Shown here one piece after another: positions 1 to 12,291 of a DNA stretch of 64,000 nt. The stretch is taken from NCBI RefSeq assembly GCF_002078875.1, contig NC_034412.1, positions 34,431,530-34,495,529 on the forward strand, written 5' to 3'. A program made the position numbers and the translations under genes. A model generated the notes under the pieces. That model did not search any database, was not told the origin of the DNA, and saw only the letters and a program-made list of their open reading frames with translations. Numbering within the stretch: position 1 is the first letter of the stretch; each line of letters starts with the position of its first letter. This stretch comes from Numida meleagris (lineage: Eukaryota > Chordata > Aves > Galliformes > Numididae).

Positions 1-1165
1 CCCACACCTGCCCCCCATTTCCAGACACAGCACTGTTCCCCATTTTCAGACCCACACCTGCCCCCATTTTCAGACCCAGCACTGCGCCCCATTTTGGGAT
101 CCCAGTTCTGCGCCCCATTTTCAGAACCACACCTGCCCTCATTTTCAGACCCAGCACTGCGCCCCATTTTGGGATCATTTTCAGACCCACACCTGCACTC
201 GCTTCCAGACCCACACCTGCCCCCCATTTTCAAACCCATCACTGCGCCCCATTTCCAGACCCAGCCCTGCCCCCCATTTTCAGACCCACACCTGCACTCA
301 TTTCCAGACCCACACCTGCCCCCCATTTTCAAACCCATCACTGCACCCCATTTCCAGACCCATCCCTGCCCCCCATTTTGGGATCCCACCCCTGTCCCCC
401 ATTTTCAGACCCACACCTGCCCTCATTTTGGGATCCCACCCCTGCCCCCCATTTTCAGACCCACACCCGCCCTCATTTCCAGACCCATCCCTGCCCCCCA
501 TTTTCAAACCCATCACTGAGCCCCATTTTGGGATCCCATCATCTGCGCCCCATTTTCAGACCCACACCTGCCCCCCATTTTCAAACCCATCACTGCGCCC
601 CATTTCCAGACCCATCACTGCGCCCCATTTTGGGATCCCAGCTCTGCACCCCATTTTCAGACACAGCACTGCACTCAATTTTGGGGCACAGCACTGAGCC
701 CCATTTTCAGACCCATCCCTGCCCCCCATTTTGGAATCCCACCCCTGCCCCCCATTTTCAGACCCACACCTGCCCTCATTTTGGGATCCCACCCCTGCCT
801 CCCATTTTCAGACCCACACCCGCCCTCATTTTCAGACCCACACCTGCCCCCCATTTTCAAGCCCATCACTGCGCCCCATTTCCAGACCCATCACTGCGCC
901 CAATTTTGGGATCCAACCCTTGCCCCCCATTTTCATACCCACATCTGCCCTCATTTTCAGACCCATCGCTGCGCCCCATTTTCAGACCCATCCCTGCCCC
1001 CCATTTTGGGATCCCACCCCTGCCCCCCATTTTCAGACCCACACCTGCCCCCCATTTTCAAACCCATCACTGCGCCCCATTTTCAGACCCATCACTGCGC
1101 CCAATTTTGGGATCTCATCTCTGCGCCCCATTTCCAGACCCACCCCTGCCCCCCATTTCCATCCC
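1..1165. repeat. 25-26 bp minisatellite, upstream flank of RAB33B
   Basis: Tandem array of variants of a 25-26 base unit built on CATTTTCAGACCCACACCTG, alternating with units carrying TTTTGGGATCCCACCCCTG, TTTTCAAACCCATCACTG and TTTCCAGACCCATC. It is already running at base 1 and stops near 1165, just before the CpG-rich RAB33B promoter. The + strand is C-rich and G-poor. Some unit orders recur as blocks (about 555-625, 837-905, 1031-1105), so there is a higher-order arrangement. It is open in all three + frames because the units rarely contain stops; the resulting proline/histidine-rich reading frames are treated as non-coding. Confidence 0.95.
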
Positions 1166-1382
1166 TGCGCCCCCCGGCGCCTCTCGCAGCCACCCGGGCG
1201 CCTCGCTTGGCCCCGCGCCGGGCTCTGGCCGCGTCCCCGTCCCCGTCCCCGTCATTGTCCCCGTCCCGCGCGTGCCGCCGCTCCCGGGGCTGACCCGGTG
1301 ACACCGGGATGGGACCTGGCGCCGCCGGCCGGGACGGGGCGGCCCTGGGCGGGGCCCGCGGGGCGGGCGAGAGGCGGCGGCG

Positions 1383-1625
1383 ATGGCGGCCGAGCTGGAG
1401 TCCTCGCTGGAGCTGAGCTTCACGGGCAGCGGCGCGGTGCCGGGCGGCGGGCTGCCCCCCGCGCGCTCCCGCATCTTCAAGATCATCGTCATCGGCGACT
1501 CCAACGTGGGCAAGACGTGCCTCACCTACCGCTTCTGCGCCGGCCGCTTCCCGCAGCGCACCGAGGCCACCATCGGCGTGGACTTCCGCGAGCGCGCCGT
1601 CACCATCGACGGGGAGCGCATCAAG
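1383..1625 (+). CDS. RAB33B: RAB33B coding exon 1 (residues 1-81)
   Basis: Carries the variable N-terminus, the P-loop and switch I, and ends in frame after GERIK. The donor is AAG|GTAGCG, phase 0. It is extremely GC-rich because it sits inside the CpG island. Confidence 0.95.
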
Positions 1626-4600
1626 GTAGCGGGGCGGCGGGCGGGCCCCGCCGCGGCACGGGGCGTCCCGGTGGGAAGCGGAGCCTCGCTCGGGAGCGGG
1701 AGCGCTGCGCCTCGGCCGGGTTGCGGCTCCGTGCCGGGAGGTGCTCGGGAGCCGTGCGGACGCGGCGCTGAGGGACGCGGCTCAGCGGGCGGCGCTGGTG
1801 GCAGGCGGACGGTCGGACCGGCTGATCTGAGAGGTCCTTTCCAACCGTAATGACGATTCTGCGCTCTGCTTCCGGGGTCGCGCGTAGCGGGCGTTACAAA
1901 AACGCGCGCGCTCGGCACGGGAACGCTAACGGCGCCGTTCGCGGGTTGAACCGCCAGTTGCTTCCGAGCGCAGTGTGGTTGCTGGCAGTAATGTCGTTTT
2001 AAGCAAAACTCCCTCCCACTTCTGCTTGACGGTTTGTTTCCGCCAGCGGATTTTCACAGACGCGTGGTGAGAGGGACTGGCAGCGGTCACGGGGTGGTAC
2101 CGTCACCGGGTGATCGCAGCTGACAGTCAGCTGAAAGCTGCCGTTCTCCTTTGCTTGCTTACTGGTTAAAGACGCGGGGGAACCGTCGCTCCCCCGGGCC
2201 TCTTCTTGTATGCTCGTTTCACCCCATGGCCTTTTGAATTGGAAAGGAAATATGACTGAAAGCCTTTGTTCCTCCTTTCCTTTGTAAAACGATGGAGTAA
2301 CACTTCTTCGGCTCCTAGCTGAGATTCTGTACTCTGGTTTGTTGCTGTCCGGAGCAAAAGAGAGAACCTCGTGAGAGACATCTTCCTGTCAGCACTGCCT
2401 TGTTGCCTGGCACTGTCACCGCCTCTGGCTGATGCGGAGAAGCGAGCAAGAGCTAGACCAAGACGCTTTGCTCGGGATATCGTGCCGTTGGGTGATGTAC
2501 ACTGCGATGGCTGGCTTTGCTGCGTCCTCGGGAACGCTGCCTGTTGAATGTGCCGGTTCTGGGGGGGGAGGTGGAGAACCGGGGAGGACGCTTTCCCAAC
2601 CCTCGGTTTTCCAGGAGGTTCTGTTTCAGCTGGAAGAGGAATGAACTTTATCATTGTGGCCTGGACTGAAGCTCTTAGGAGAACGCCGCGTGTCACCGAG
2701 TACAATCCAATTTCTGTTTTTTTCCTCCTCCCCTCTTCCCATCCCCACCTTTCTTGCTCACAGCATCTCTCCAGCAATGCCTGTTGAACCAGGAAAGAGA
2801 GAAGCTGAGATGAATCTAATTGCTGCTGTTCTTGTCGTGCCCTGCCGGGCCTGCTGAGTAGAGGAATTTCTGCTCTTGCTTTCAAGGAGAGCATAAGGGT
2901 CAGTGTCTTCTCATTCCCTCTTCTCCCTTCCCCCAGCCAGCTGGACGGTCATTTCGTGCTGCTACGGAACAGAGAGTGTTTCCCTCGCAGCTGGAAAAAC
3001 GCTGTGTCATTGGCAGTAATGCAAGTGCAGTCCTTCTCGCTGGGGGTCTCCTACACGTTTTTTTAGAATTCCAAGACAGGGACGGGTGTTTTCTTCTGTA
3101 GCTGATACAGTGGGCTCACGGCTTCGTATGAAGCGCTAATGCCCAGATGTGAGGAAATGATTAAATTGTTCGACAAACATTGCGTCCTAGATTTTCCTCT
3201 TCCTAAACTGACCTCTGCACTGAAAATCGAAGAGAACAGCGACATCACTCTTTGCTGACCTACATCAAAAGAGCAAAGGATGCAAATGAAATTCACAGTC
3301 GAGAGTCCAAAACTCATGTTCTGCACCTCTGAACTGTTCCCAAGTGGTTGCGTTTTGTTTTTTTTTCTTGTTTTTTAATTTTCCAGCTCATCAAAGGAGA
3401 TGCGCTTTATACTATTTTGTTTCTATCAGAGAGAGGTGCCGAGGGAATCCTTGTTCATAAAGCAAAAAGGAGTTGGGAGGCAGGGGGTGATAGCTGCGTT
3501 GACATATTTATGCGCTGTTTGTCTCTCCGAGGGAGCGTGACAGAGCGATTCTGTCTTTGGTTTTTATTAGATGGAATTATGCTGTTAAGCCAGATCTTCA
3601 AATGCCGTCTCGTAATGGGCTATTATAAAACGTGCGTTTCCTTGATGGTGGATGATATTGAAATCATAATGAAACAAGAATCTTCATGTTAATTCATCAG
3701 GGTGTGTCTCTAAAATAGATCGTTCTCCTCTTGAAAAAGCTCAACAAAAGCTCTACCCAAGCTGAAGTGACTCCGTTTCATCTAGTTGCCTGGACTGTCT
3801 TTGCAGGCCACAGAGATGAAGGAAATAGGGTACAGAACAGAATACAGTTGGCAAAAAGCAGGTATTTGCTGTTCAGTGAGGTGAATTGCAGTGACCATCG
3901 CCTTTGATCAGAGGGTAGGGTGCCTCACTTTGATTTTCTGTGTAACCTCAGCAACTCCATTAGAAGCATTGCGTGGATCTCTGGAAGCCTGGGGATCAGA
4001 AGCTGCAAATGACCGGACTAGAGTACGGAGGCCAAGCTGTTTCTTGGTCCGGTTTATTCTGCTGTTGTTCGTGCACGATTGGTTTTGTTCCTTTCAGGGA
4101 CTCTCCCACAGCAGACAGTTTACTTAATGCTTAGGGCAGCGCTTTGGGGAAGATGGCATTATATGTGACAATGAAACATCGTGTCAGCTGAGAATTGGTT
4201 TTTCGAAGGAAAGCCTTGGTGCCAAGATGTCAGTATTTGTTTCGGTAGAAATCTTACAAAACGCCACTTTTGGTAAACCGTCAGAAATTTGTGTTTGTGA
4301 GGAAGCCGCCTCATGAGTTCCTTGTAGCTTCAGTTGTGAGCAGACGAGTGTGGAAGCAACGGTTTACAAGCAACAGGTGCATAGAAGTGGTAGTTGTCTT
4401 TGGCACAAACTTGGCAGCACAATTGATTCTGAGGAGGGATTGTCTACGATGGCGTGACTTTCCTAGCTGACGGTAACGCGTGTTATTTTCCACTGTGAGT
4501 AGTAAAACGTTTTTCTCTCCTTTTACCCTTCCCTTTTCAGATCCAGCTATGGGATACAGCAGGCCAGGAGCGCTTCAGAAAGAGCATGGTGCAGCACTAT

Positions 4601-4984
4601 TACAGGAACGTACATGCTGTCGTGTTTGTGTACGATATGACAAACATTGCCAGTTTCCATAGCCTGCCGTCGTGGATAGAGGAATGCAAACAACACCTCC
4701 TCGCCAACGACATACCACGGATTCTTGTTGGAAATAAATGCGACCTGAGAAGCGCTATTCAGGTACCTACGGACTTGGCCCAGAAGTTTGCCGATACTCA
4801 CAGTATGCCGTTATTCGAAACCTCTGCCAAAAACCCCAATGACAATGACCACGTGGAGGCCATATTTATGACACTGGCTCACAAGCTTAAAAGTCACAAG
4901 CCGTTAATGCTAAGTCAACCCCCCGATCGCGATCAAATACACGTAAAGCCCGATCCGAAACCCGCTGTGACCTGCTGGTGTTAA
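1383..4984 (+). CDS. RAB33B: Rab33B small GTPase, spliced CDS (1383-1625 joined to 4541-4984)
   Basis: Two coding exons give 228 residues, close to the 229 of human RAB33B. Family knowledge: Rab33B is a Golgi Rab that acts in retrograde Golgi traffic and binds Atg16L1 in autophagosome formation. Seen in the sequence: P-loop GDSNVGKT at residues 38-45, switch I Thr63 in ATIGVDF, WDTAGQE at 85-91, NKCD at 146-149, ETSAK at 174-178, and a C-terminal CWC (226-228), the CXC signal for double geranylgeranylation. The N-terminal 30 residues are a variable leader. The start at 1383 is supported by an in-frame stop at 1299-1301. The intron (1626-4540) starts with GTAGCG and ends with CCCTTTTCAG. The Rab33A paralogue is the main alternative; the effector region and tail fit Rab33B better, as does linkage to SETD7. 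Confidence 0.96.
1822..1862 (+). mobile_element. Tiny CR1 3'-end remnant in RAB33B intron 1
   Basis: The words GATCTGAGAGGTCCTTTCCAACC and TAATGACGATTCTG follow the order found at CR1 3' ends (ruling of GGTC-CTTCCAACC then ATGATTCTG). It is about 40 bases long, so a chance match is possible. Confidence 0.4.
4541..4984 (+). CDS. RAB33B: RAB33B coding exon 2 (residues 82-228 and stop)
   Basis: Acceptor CTTTTCAG|ATCCAG, phase 0, continuing [12 protein letters not shown] across the junction. Holds switch II, the guanine-specificity motifs NKCD and SAK, the hypervariable tail and the CWC prenylation signal, then TAA at 4982-4984. Confidence 0.96.
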   Translation: MQLWDTAGQERFRKSMVQHYYRNVHAVVFVYDMTNIASFHSLPSWIEECKQHLLANDIPRILVGNKCDLRSAIQVPTDLAQKFADTHSMPLFETSAKNPNDNDHVEAIFMTLAHKLKSHKPLMLSQPPDRDQIHVKPDPKPAVTCWC

Positions 4985-5801
4985 ATTTCACTATTTATTG
5001 GCTGTCACCTCGTCCCGTCTGCAAGCGCTCCGAAATCACGATCTTGATGTAGATCAAGGGTTTGGTCGCAATTATAGCAAACCCCTTTGGCACTTTACCG
5101 TGTCGTTTTTTTTTCTCGTGTAGATGTGCCCGTCTCATTTTCTTGCGCTTCGTTATTGTATTTTCTGAATTACTGAAGTTTCACTATAAATGTCCAGGAA
5201 AGTAACCTTTCAAGTGAAGTTTTAACTAAGCAGTTTTTAGTGAGCTCTGGCTCTCTGAGATCGTTGTTGTCGCTCATGGTGAAGTTATAAATAGTAAGGC
5301 AGTTTACTAATGTGTTCGCTTGCTACCTCTGCTGGGATAATGTAGGAGGAAAAGTGTATTGGGACAGCCAGATGGCTCGACGTGCAGATCGGCAAGCAGG
5401 GAGATTTCTGATGTCTGAAGGAAAATGGGATGCCTGCTAGCAAACTGAGAAGCGAGGACCTGTTTATTTCGAAAGCAGACAGGACCGTCAGATTAAGTTT
5501 GGGCTGTGAGCATAAGTGCAAACTGCTGGCTTTAGTGGCCTGTCGTTCCGTGGTGAACTTGTCCCTACCTCTAGACGATTATTTGTTACGTAACACTTCA
5601 TTAAGTTTTTGTAATTGCCTTGTAAGACTAATCTGTCCTTCTTACAGAAAGTCCCATGGCACAGGATGCGGGGGAAGAATCGGGACTAGAACTACCTACA
5701 GCCGTTTTGACTTTTCTAAGACTTAAATGTTCAGTGAGGATTGACTTCTAAATACGCTGTGTTTGAGTTGACCGAGCCAGGGTAAGGGAAAACAAAATAG
5801 A

Positions 5802-5807
5802 AATAAA
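5802..5807 (+). terminator. RAB33B: Candidate proximal poly(A) signal of RAB33B
   Basis: Canonical AATAAA about 0.8 kb after the stop codon. The downstream sequence is only weakly GT-rich. Confidence 0.35.
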
Positions 5808-7682
5808 CAATGGAGTGAATTTGACCAAAGCGTACCGGGGTTTTTAGAGATGCAGCTTTTGGAGGACACTAGTGCTGAGAAATGCTTTTTAAATATCTCG
5901 GAAAAGACAACTCGTTACAAGGCAGCTTGCTCGCTTGCTTTAGGGATGAAAACGCCCGGGTTGGAACGTTATTTGGGGTGCCCCTTTTGATGTGCAGAGT
6001 TGTGCCTTATTCATCGGGAATGCCGAGGCCGCCGTTCTCCAGGGAGCTGTATTCGTCTGCGCTAGCGCGTAGGAAGGCTTCTGCGCAACGGAATGACCAG
6101 CTTCCCTATCGGAAGGTCGATTGGCTTGCATAATGATAAGACAGCATCAGCCGTTTAGAGAGTAGGCAATATCAGATTGCCTTTGAATAGTTACAAACCC
6201 AAAAATTAGCTCTTGAATTATGGAGAAAAATGTGCCGCATAGATAATCTGTTACAGATGCTGTTGGTTAAAACACACTTGTGCAACACCACAGCTGTAAG
6301 CTATGCCCCCATGGCATTGCTCACCTGAGTTAGACATTGCTCTTCTAGAACCACCTTCCGCTGTGTTCCCGTAGGTGCAACCGTTTAATTGTTATGTTCT
6401 TTGAAGGTCAAAGTTCCTAACAAAGATGGTGCTCGGTTGCATATAGTAACCAAAAGTGAAATGCAATCCTTACATTTCAGTCTATGCCTGCGTATGCCAT
6501 GGTCCAGCAATATTTTCAAACTTGGTAGTTTTTAAAAGAACTTAAGGAGAAAGGGAGATTTTTGATGTGCATTAGGAAGCCTGTTGTGTTGGCTAGAAAT
6601 GAACTATCTAGCCCAGTTTAGAAGCTGCCAGCCCAGTGATTGTTAGAAACAAATGACTGAAGCAAACTAGCTAGTATTATGTGAACTGGCAAAATTGATG
6701 TCATTTAATTGCAAGTTATACCGATAAAAGGAAAAAGGCATCGACTTTTGTCTAGACTTAGAAAAGCGTTTGAGTTGCCCTAATACGATGAGGATATTTA
6801 AAAAGAATATATACCACAAATAATATTTTATTCCAAATCAAGCCGCTACAGCTCTGACAGTAACGTCGTTTACGTGACATGTGTTAAAGGGAACTTTGGT
6901 ATTCGCTCTGAACCGCACGTGGCTAGGTTTGCAGCCCTTTCGGAACCAATCGGCTTTCTGAAACTCGCACCCTTAACGTGTCATTTTGGGAAAGGCTTGA
7001 TCTTAAAGTCATATTTATACTATTATAAATAAGCAGTTTATTTTTTACTTGTGTACTGAATCCTTTTTCTCATAAGGATTTGTCTTAACTAGTTGTATAA
7101 TAGTAGGTGTGTCAGCAAACATTTTTGGTTTTTTTTTTTTCTTTTTCTTTCTTCTTTTTCATTAATTTGAGCCAAGCAAACAAACAGGATGAAGCGTTCC
7201 GAAGTCAGGTTAGGGGTTGAGGTAAGGAAACAATGTAGATATAACACTAATGTTAAATTCGATATTGGACATCTGCAAATCTGTTCAGCTCTGAGGTGTT
7301 TGCAGCCTGTAAATAAGGGCCCTCAAGTCATTAAAATGGTGCGGAAACAAACAACGCTTTTAGTTTCTAATCTTGTCTTGAGCACACAGCATGTTGTAAT
7401 GGTTCTGCCGTGAAGATAACGTGACCGTTCATTCAGGATTCGGTATGCTTCCTGGCTTTCAGCGGTAATGTTCTACCCACAGAATCGATGTCAGAAGCAC
7501 TGAACACTTTGTATACGTAGTTTCACCATACTGGATTGTCATGTTGGATTATTTTGTACGTGCTGGGAAAGGGTAAGACGCAATGCCAGAAATCTAAGAA
7601 CTGGTTTTGCCACAAACTGTTAGCACTTGTTTTCAGTAATTGTTCTAAGAACGCCGATAACATTTCTCTTCATTAAGTCCAC

Positions 7683-7688
7683 AATAAA
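7683..7688 (+). terminator. RAB33B: Candidate distal poly(A) signal of RAB33B
   Basis: Canonical AATAAA followed 25-45 bases later by a T- and GT-rich element (TTTTTTCTGTGTGTGGCTG), the usual layout of a cleavage site. Better supported than the proximal site. Confidence 0.5.
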
Positions 7689-7720
7689 CTATGATAAGGG
7701 AGGAAAATGAGTCTGTAGTT

Positions 7721-8970
7721 TTTTCTGTGTGTGGCTGACCATTGGGTGGAAGGGTGTCGTGGTACTTGGACTGACATCGGCACTTTGCGTTGTCTCAAAG
7801 TCGTTTTGAGGCATCTGCATTAGCCAGCTGACACTTCATAGCCCGTTTGGGTTGTATTTGAGGCTCTAGGACAATGGGAGCCAACAGAAGATTTCAAACC
7901 AGCAGTTACTAGCTCTTGAATGTACGTCAGCGTCCTTAAGGCACCTTCATCACGGTCACAGTCCTACCTCAGGTGAAGGAAGAACAGGGGATTGAGAAAG
8001 CACTTTTTTTTTTTTTTTGGCTGTTCACTCCGCAAGTCCAAATGAAGGCATTCATACAGCTGAATGGAGTCGTCAGTGAAGCCTGTAAAGCGACATCGAT
8101 AGGAAATGAATTGCTGCTTGTTATCTACTGCCTGCTCGGACAGTGATGACGGCTGACCAGAGATGGGGACCGTTGCAGCTCAGAGCTTGACGGTAAGCGT
8201 GTTGTCTCCAGCTGTTGACGAAAAAATACTGCACATCTGCTTTTTGTGTCTTAGTTCGGGAGAGTTGTTCCCAGTTCGGGCTGCCTCAGAGAGTGCATGG
8301 TCCCCCTAGTTGTGGGGGGAGTAACAGGTTCACCTGTCTGCAGTTCAGGATCCACCCAGCAGATGGGCACACCTAACGAGAGGAGAGGGGAATAAAAGTT
8401 TACCTTCCTTTTTTTCCCCTCCCTACAGTTAATACAATACTTCCCCAATGTAAGTCGCTAAATGTGTTTTCTCCTTGTTTATTCTTTGTAGAATTGCAAT
8501 TTGAAGATACATTCCTAAAGCTGCTAATAGTTTGTAACATTTCTTTAAAGGCTTCAGTATTTGAATGGCCAACTTCGAGCTTGAGTAATTACATTCTGCC
8601 CACTTAAATTCCCCACACGGTTTTCATTAGGTAAGTTATTATTCTGCTCTTTCTGTCCCCAAACTGTTCTGCAGCATTGCTACTGCTATTAAACCACTGT
8701 TGAATTTTGCCCCCTAAGGTGACAATGCACGCCAAACACAACATACAAAACAAACCAAGTCTTTTGCTGAATTAAAATTGTTAAATAGAAGTTTCGTGAT
8801 GGCTAAGAATTCTTTTTGAACACCCACGTTTACCCTCAGTTTAAAGGTAACGATAATGAAGCCTTCCCCACAGTGTCCTACTAAAACCACTCGAGAAAAT
8901 AGAAGGGTTCATCTTCCATATGCACTCAAAGCATTTCCAGAGACTATTCTCAAGAATACTGTCCTTAAAT
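7721..8970. other. Intergenic, no gene recognised
   Basis: AT-rich unique-looking sequence with a T homopolymer near 8007-8020. Only short chance frames; no motif or repeat family recognised. Confidence 0.5.
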
Positions 8971-8971
8971 C

Positions 8972-9820
8972 ATAGGCGTATTGACATTGACCTGGACAGG
9001 CTGGAGAAGTGGGCCTATGTGAACCTAATGAGGTTCAATGAGCCCAAATGCAAGGTGCTGCACTTGGGCCAGGGCAGACCCAGGTATTTATACAAACTGT
9101 GGGAAGAACTCCTTGAGAGCAGCCCTGCGGAGAGGGACTTGGGGGTCTCGGTGGATGAGAAGCTGGACATGAGCCAGGAGTGTGTGCTGGCAGCCCAGAA
9201 GGCCAACTGTGTTCTGGGCTGCATTAAAAGAGGAGTGGTCAGCAGGGAGAGGGAGGTGATTGTCCCCCTTTACTCGGCTCTTGTAAGGCCCCATCTGGAG
9301 TACTGTGTCCAGGCCTGGGGCCCCCAGCACAAGAAAGACACAGAGCTCTTGGAACAAGTTCAGAGGAGGGCGACCAAGATTATCAGAGGGCTGGAGCACC
9401 TCTCCTATGAGGAAAGGTTGAGGTAACTGGGCTTGTTTAGTTTGGAGAAGAGAAGGCCCGGGGAGACCTCATTGTGGCCTTCCAATACTTGAAGGGAGCA
9501 TATCAACAGGAGGGGGAATGATTGTTTATGAGGGTGGGTAGCAATAGGACAAGGGGGAATGGTTTTAAACTGAGACAGGGGAGATGTAGGTTAGATATTA
9601 GGAGGAAGTTTTTCCCCACACAGAGGGTGGTGACACACTGGAACAGGTTACCCAGAGAGGTTGTGGACACCCCATCCCTGGAAGCATTCAAGGCCAGGCT
9701 GGACGTGGCTCTGGGCAGCCTGGTCTAGTGGTTGGCAACCCTGCACTTAGCAGGGGGGTTGAAACTCTATCTTTGAGGTCCTTTTCAACCCAGGCCATTC
9801 TATGATTCTGTGATTCTGGA
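8972..9820 (+). mobile_element. CR1 LINE fragment, 5'-truncated, + strand
   Basis: Reads as the C-terminal part of the CR1 reverse transcriptase ORF2. The frame at 8972-9426 contains [62 protein letters not shown] and [22 protein letters not shown], then a stop where the element would normally continue. A second frame at about 9522-9728 resumes with the [18 protein letters not shown] and [11 protein letters not shown] segments. The element ends in the CR1 tail TTCTATGATTCTGTGATTCT. The RT catalytic domain is absent, so the copy is dead on arrival. Confidence 0.95.
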
Positions 9821-10941
9821 ATCACTCCACTAAAGGAACCGCAGGCAGGATTTCAGAGATACTTCTCAGGTACTTAAAGACTCAGAAAGGGAATTAATAG
9901 CTATGGTAGGCATGCTGTGCAGGAGTCTTCTCCCTGTGCTTCTGGAAATGCTGCTAGGGCCTTTAAAAGGAAACACAGACCCGTCTTTCAAGGAGTTTCC
10001 TACTATACTATAAGCTCAGCCTGAAACTATATGGTTGTGCATCATTTTTCTTTACCAAGGAAATCCTTTTCTTCCTCCTGCAGTTAAACCGGAGAAACTC
10101 TGATCCTTGAAGAGACAGGAAAGGAAGGCTCTGAAGCAGCGAAGGACACCAGCTGCATCATTGAGAACAGCTACAGCGTGGGCCCAGGCTGGCTGCATGC
10201 CAGGCATAAATGAGGTACCTGTCCAGATCGTGATGGTTACAGTAACTTTGAGGTAATCCGACGCTGCCAGAGGTTGTGTGGGCAATCTCTGCATAACTGC
10301 ACATCAGAAATTAAGCCAAGTTCCAGAAAAAGTTGCAGATGTAGGCCTTAATAGAGATAGAGCCTAAATATGGTACCTGTGAAGGTTGAAGGAAGAGTTA
10401 AGCATTTATAAAAGTCTGAGTACTGCTGAGGCTGACCGGGGCCTTTTTTTGTTTTGTTTTGTTTTCCTTCCACACTTCCTGGAGTAGATGACACGCTCAG
10501 TGAGGTATACATACCTCAGAGCAGGCATTTCTCTGATTCTTTTTTGTTACTCTTTCTCACATAACGCAACTGGCTCTTTAGGAGAAAGATAGATACATCT
10601 TTCCTCTGCAGTATTTCTTTTTCTCAAGGGTTACAAGGCTTTTTTCCTGATGAATGCATGAGGTTTAATGGCATTACCTATAACAGATTTTGTACTTTGA
10701 GTTGTCCACACTTTTCTTTTTTCACCTGTTCTGTATTTTTTTTGCCCCCTCTAATCTTCACTCTTCATCCACACACTTTTTGTATCTGTGAATCCTTCTT
10801 CCCTGCAGTCCAGACTTCTTTTAATATTCCATTTCAGATAGCAAATCTCCTTTCTTGCTAATCCATTTGTTGCGATCAGAAAGATCAACACGATGGAAAA
10901 GGTGTTATAAAAGAGGTGGAAGGGCTGGCAGGATAGAAAGG
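9821..10941. other. Intergenic, no gene recognised
   Basis: AT-rich with pyrimidine runs around 10440-10470 and 10680-10750. Contains only short frames with no recognisable domain. Confidence 0.5.
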
Positions 10942-11204
10942 TGCTACAAAGGAAAGAAAAAGATCCCTCACCTGTATCAGAAGATTCTGGGTATGCAGGG
11001 AAAAACTCCACCAAAGAGGGATCTCCAGGAAAAGATCCTTCCTCAGTGGCAGTCAGCCCTTAAATGAGGCCTAAGAGGAGCAGAGCCAGGCTCCACCCCT
11101 TCCGGTCACACAGGTGAATTGCCTTCACCTGTGCTCCCAGGGCTGACAGGGTCTTTTCTCCACATGCTCAGTCGGTGGTTCAGGCCGTGACTGAACAGTT
11201 CCCA
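10942..11204 (-). repeat. LTR-like dispersed repeat, copy 1 (minus)
   Basis: Read on the minus strand it starts TGGGAACTG and ends TTTGTAGCA, giving TG...CA termini like a solo LTR, about 260 bp. In order it carries a perfect 10-base dyad CACAGGTGAA/TTCACCTGTG (11109-11133), a GGGGTGGAGCC box, a TATA-like CATTTAAGGG (about 11058-11067), a GATCT hairpin, and a donor-like CAGGTGAGG followed by a pyrimidine run. Three further copies lie in this window. I cannot assign a named family, and I see no convincing target-site duplication. Confidence 0.75.
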
Positions 11205-12291
11205 TACATCCATCCTCATTCTGTCCATTGATATTCTTTTTCAGCCCCACGCCCAGGATTGGGGGAATAACACTGCCTACCCATCCCTCTCCTTGTATGG
11301 AGCAGCGCTTCAGGATACGGGCCTGAGCTCAAATACTGCTTGCTGCCTGCCGTTTGCACTGAGAGAAGCAGGGAAGCACCTGCTAAACCGTATTTTGCAG
11401 CGCCACCTGAAATACAGGTGCTGAGAACAGTATTACTGAAAGCATCTAGCCTATAGCGTCGTAGCACGACAGAAGAACCTGGAACAAATTGTAATGTAAG
11501 AACAGGACAGGTTACAAATGGGCGCAATATTCAGCTTGTGGTAGAAACCCAGAATTACACCGGTAGTATATTAGGACTGTGCTAAGTTTCAAAGGCCAAC
11601 TTTTGCAATGAAACTGTAACGGGAACATACCAGGATTCCTCTAAAAATCATGGTTGCCAGAATATTTCTGTAGCCTCTTTTTCTCCATTAAAAAAACACT
11701 CGTGACTTCCTATCTATTGCACTCACTACAGGAAGAGCACCAACAGCGTTAAAGTTGCCCTGCTGCCGCTGCTGAGAAGACTCGACAATGTCAGTCCCGC
11801 ATGCCTCGTGGCTCGTACTCCAGGAAAATCTCTGGAACAGACATGGGCTTTGTTTTTAAAGCAGCAGTTCTTTTCAACATTTGTGTCTTTGTTTTGTTTT
11901 AATTTCCAGTGAAGCATACTCAAATCTATCGAATTTCCCTGTCAGAAATTCATTTCCACAGCGCTGCTGCCCTTTTAACAAAAGGATGTATTTTCGTCTG
12001 TAGGAAGCGAATTGCAATTAGTTTGTTCTTACCGTAGTGTGACAGGGTCCTGGCACGTTGTAGCAAGAAATGGGAAATAAGGGTTTTTTCAAAAGCAAAT
12101 TAGCTCATTCATAGTATTTTTATGATATTGCCTGGATGAAAGCTCATAAAGGGTTCAAACATGATAACTGTTCTAACAACAGAAAGCATTGCTATAAGCC
12201 CAGATTGTCCGACTGATTTGTTGTGGCATCCCTGAGGGTCAGCAGGCGTTTTAGTTCTCCGCTTTGCTCTTTGTTTGAATGACATCAACCT
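11205..12291. other. Intergenic, no gene recognised
   Basis: Unremarkable AT-rich sequence between two repeats. Frames such as the one at 11216-11527 on the minus strand show no domain and lack exon signals. Confidence 0.5.

Larger units (their letters stand above)
1150..1960 (+). promoter_or_regulatory. CpG-island promoter of RAB33B
   Basis: CpG-dense, GC-rich segment around RAB33B exon 1. Several GC boxes (GGGGCGG, GGGCGGGG, GGGGCGGGCG) lie at about 1336-1370, directly upstream of the start codon at 1383. No TATA box is visible, as is usual for housekeeping Rab genes. The exact transcription start cannot be read from the sequence. Confidence 0.75.
4985..7720 (+). other. RAB33B: RAB33B 3' UTR (extent inferred)
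   Basis: AT-rich sequence without a supportable reading frame between the RAB33B stop and the last good poly(A) signal. Human RAB33B also has a multi-kilobase 3' UTR, which is the reason for the long extent proposed. A shorter transcript ending near 5.82 kb is equally possible. Confidence 0.5.

Noticed and set aside
94..1771. Long Pro/His-rich + strand ORFs (94-519, 378-1301, 731-1771, 781-1293)
   Set aside because: They are translations of the minisatellite, open in all three frames at once; the one at 731-1771 overlaps RAB33B exon 1 in the wrong frame.
2166..2894. 242-codon minus-strand ORF in RAB33B intron 1
   Set aside because: Low-complexity, no domain, no splice or promoter signals, and antisense inside an intron.
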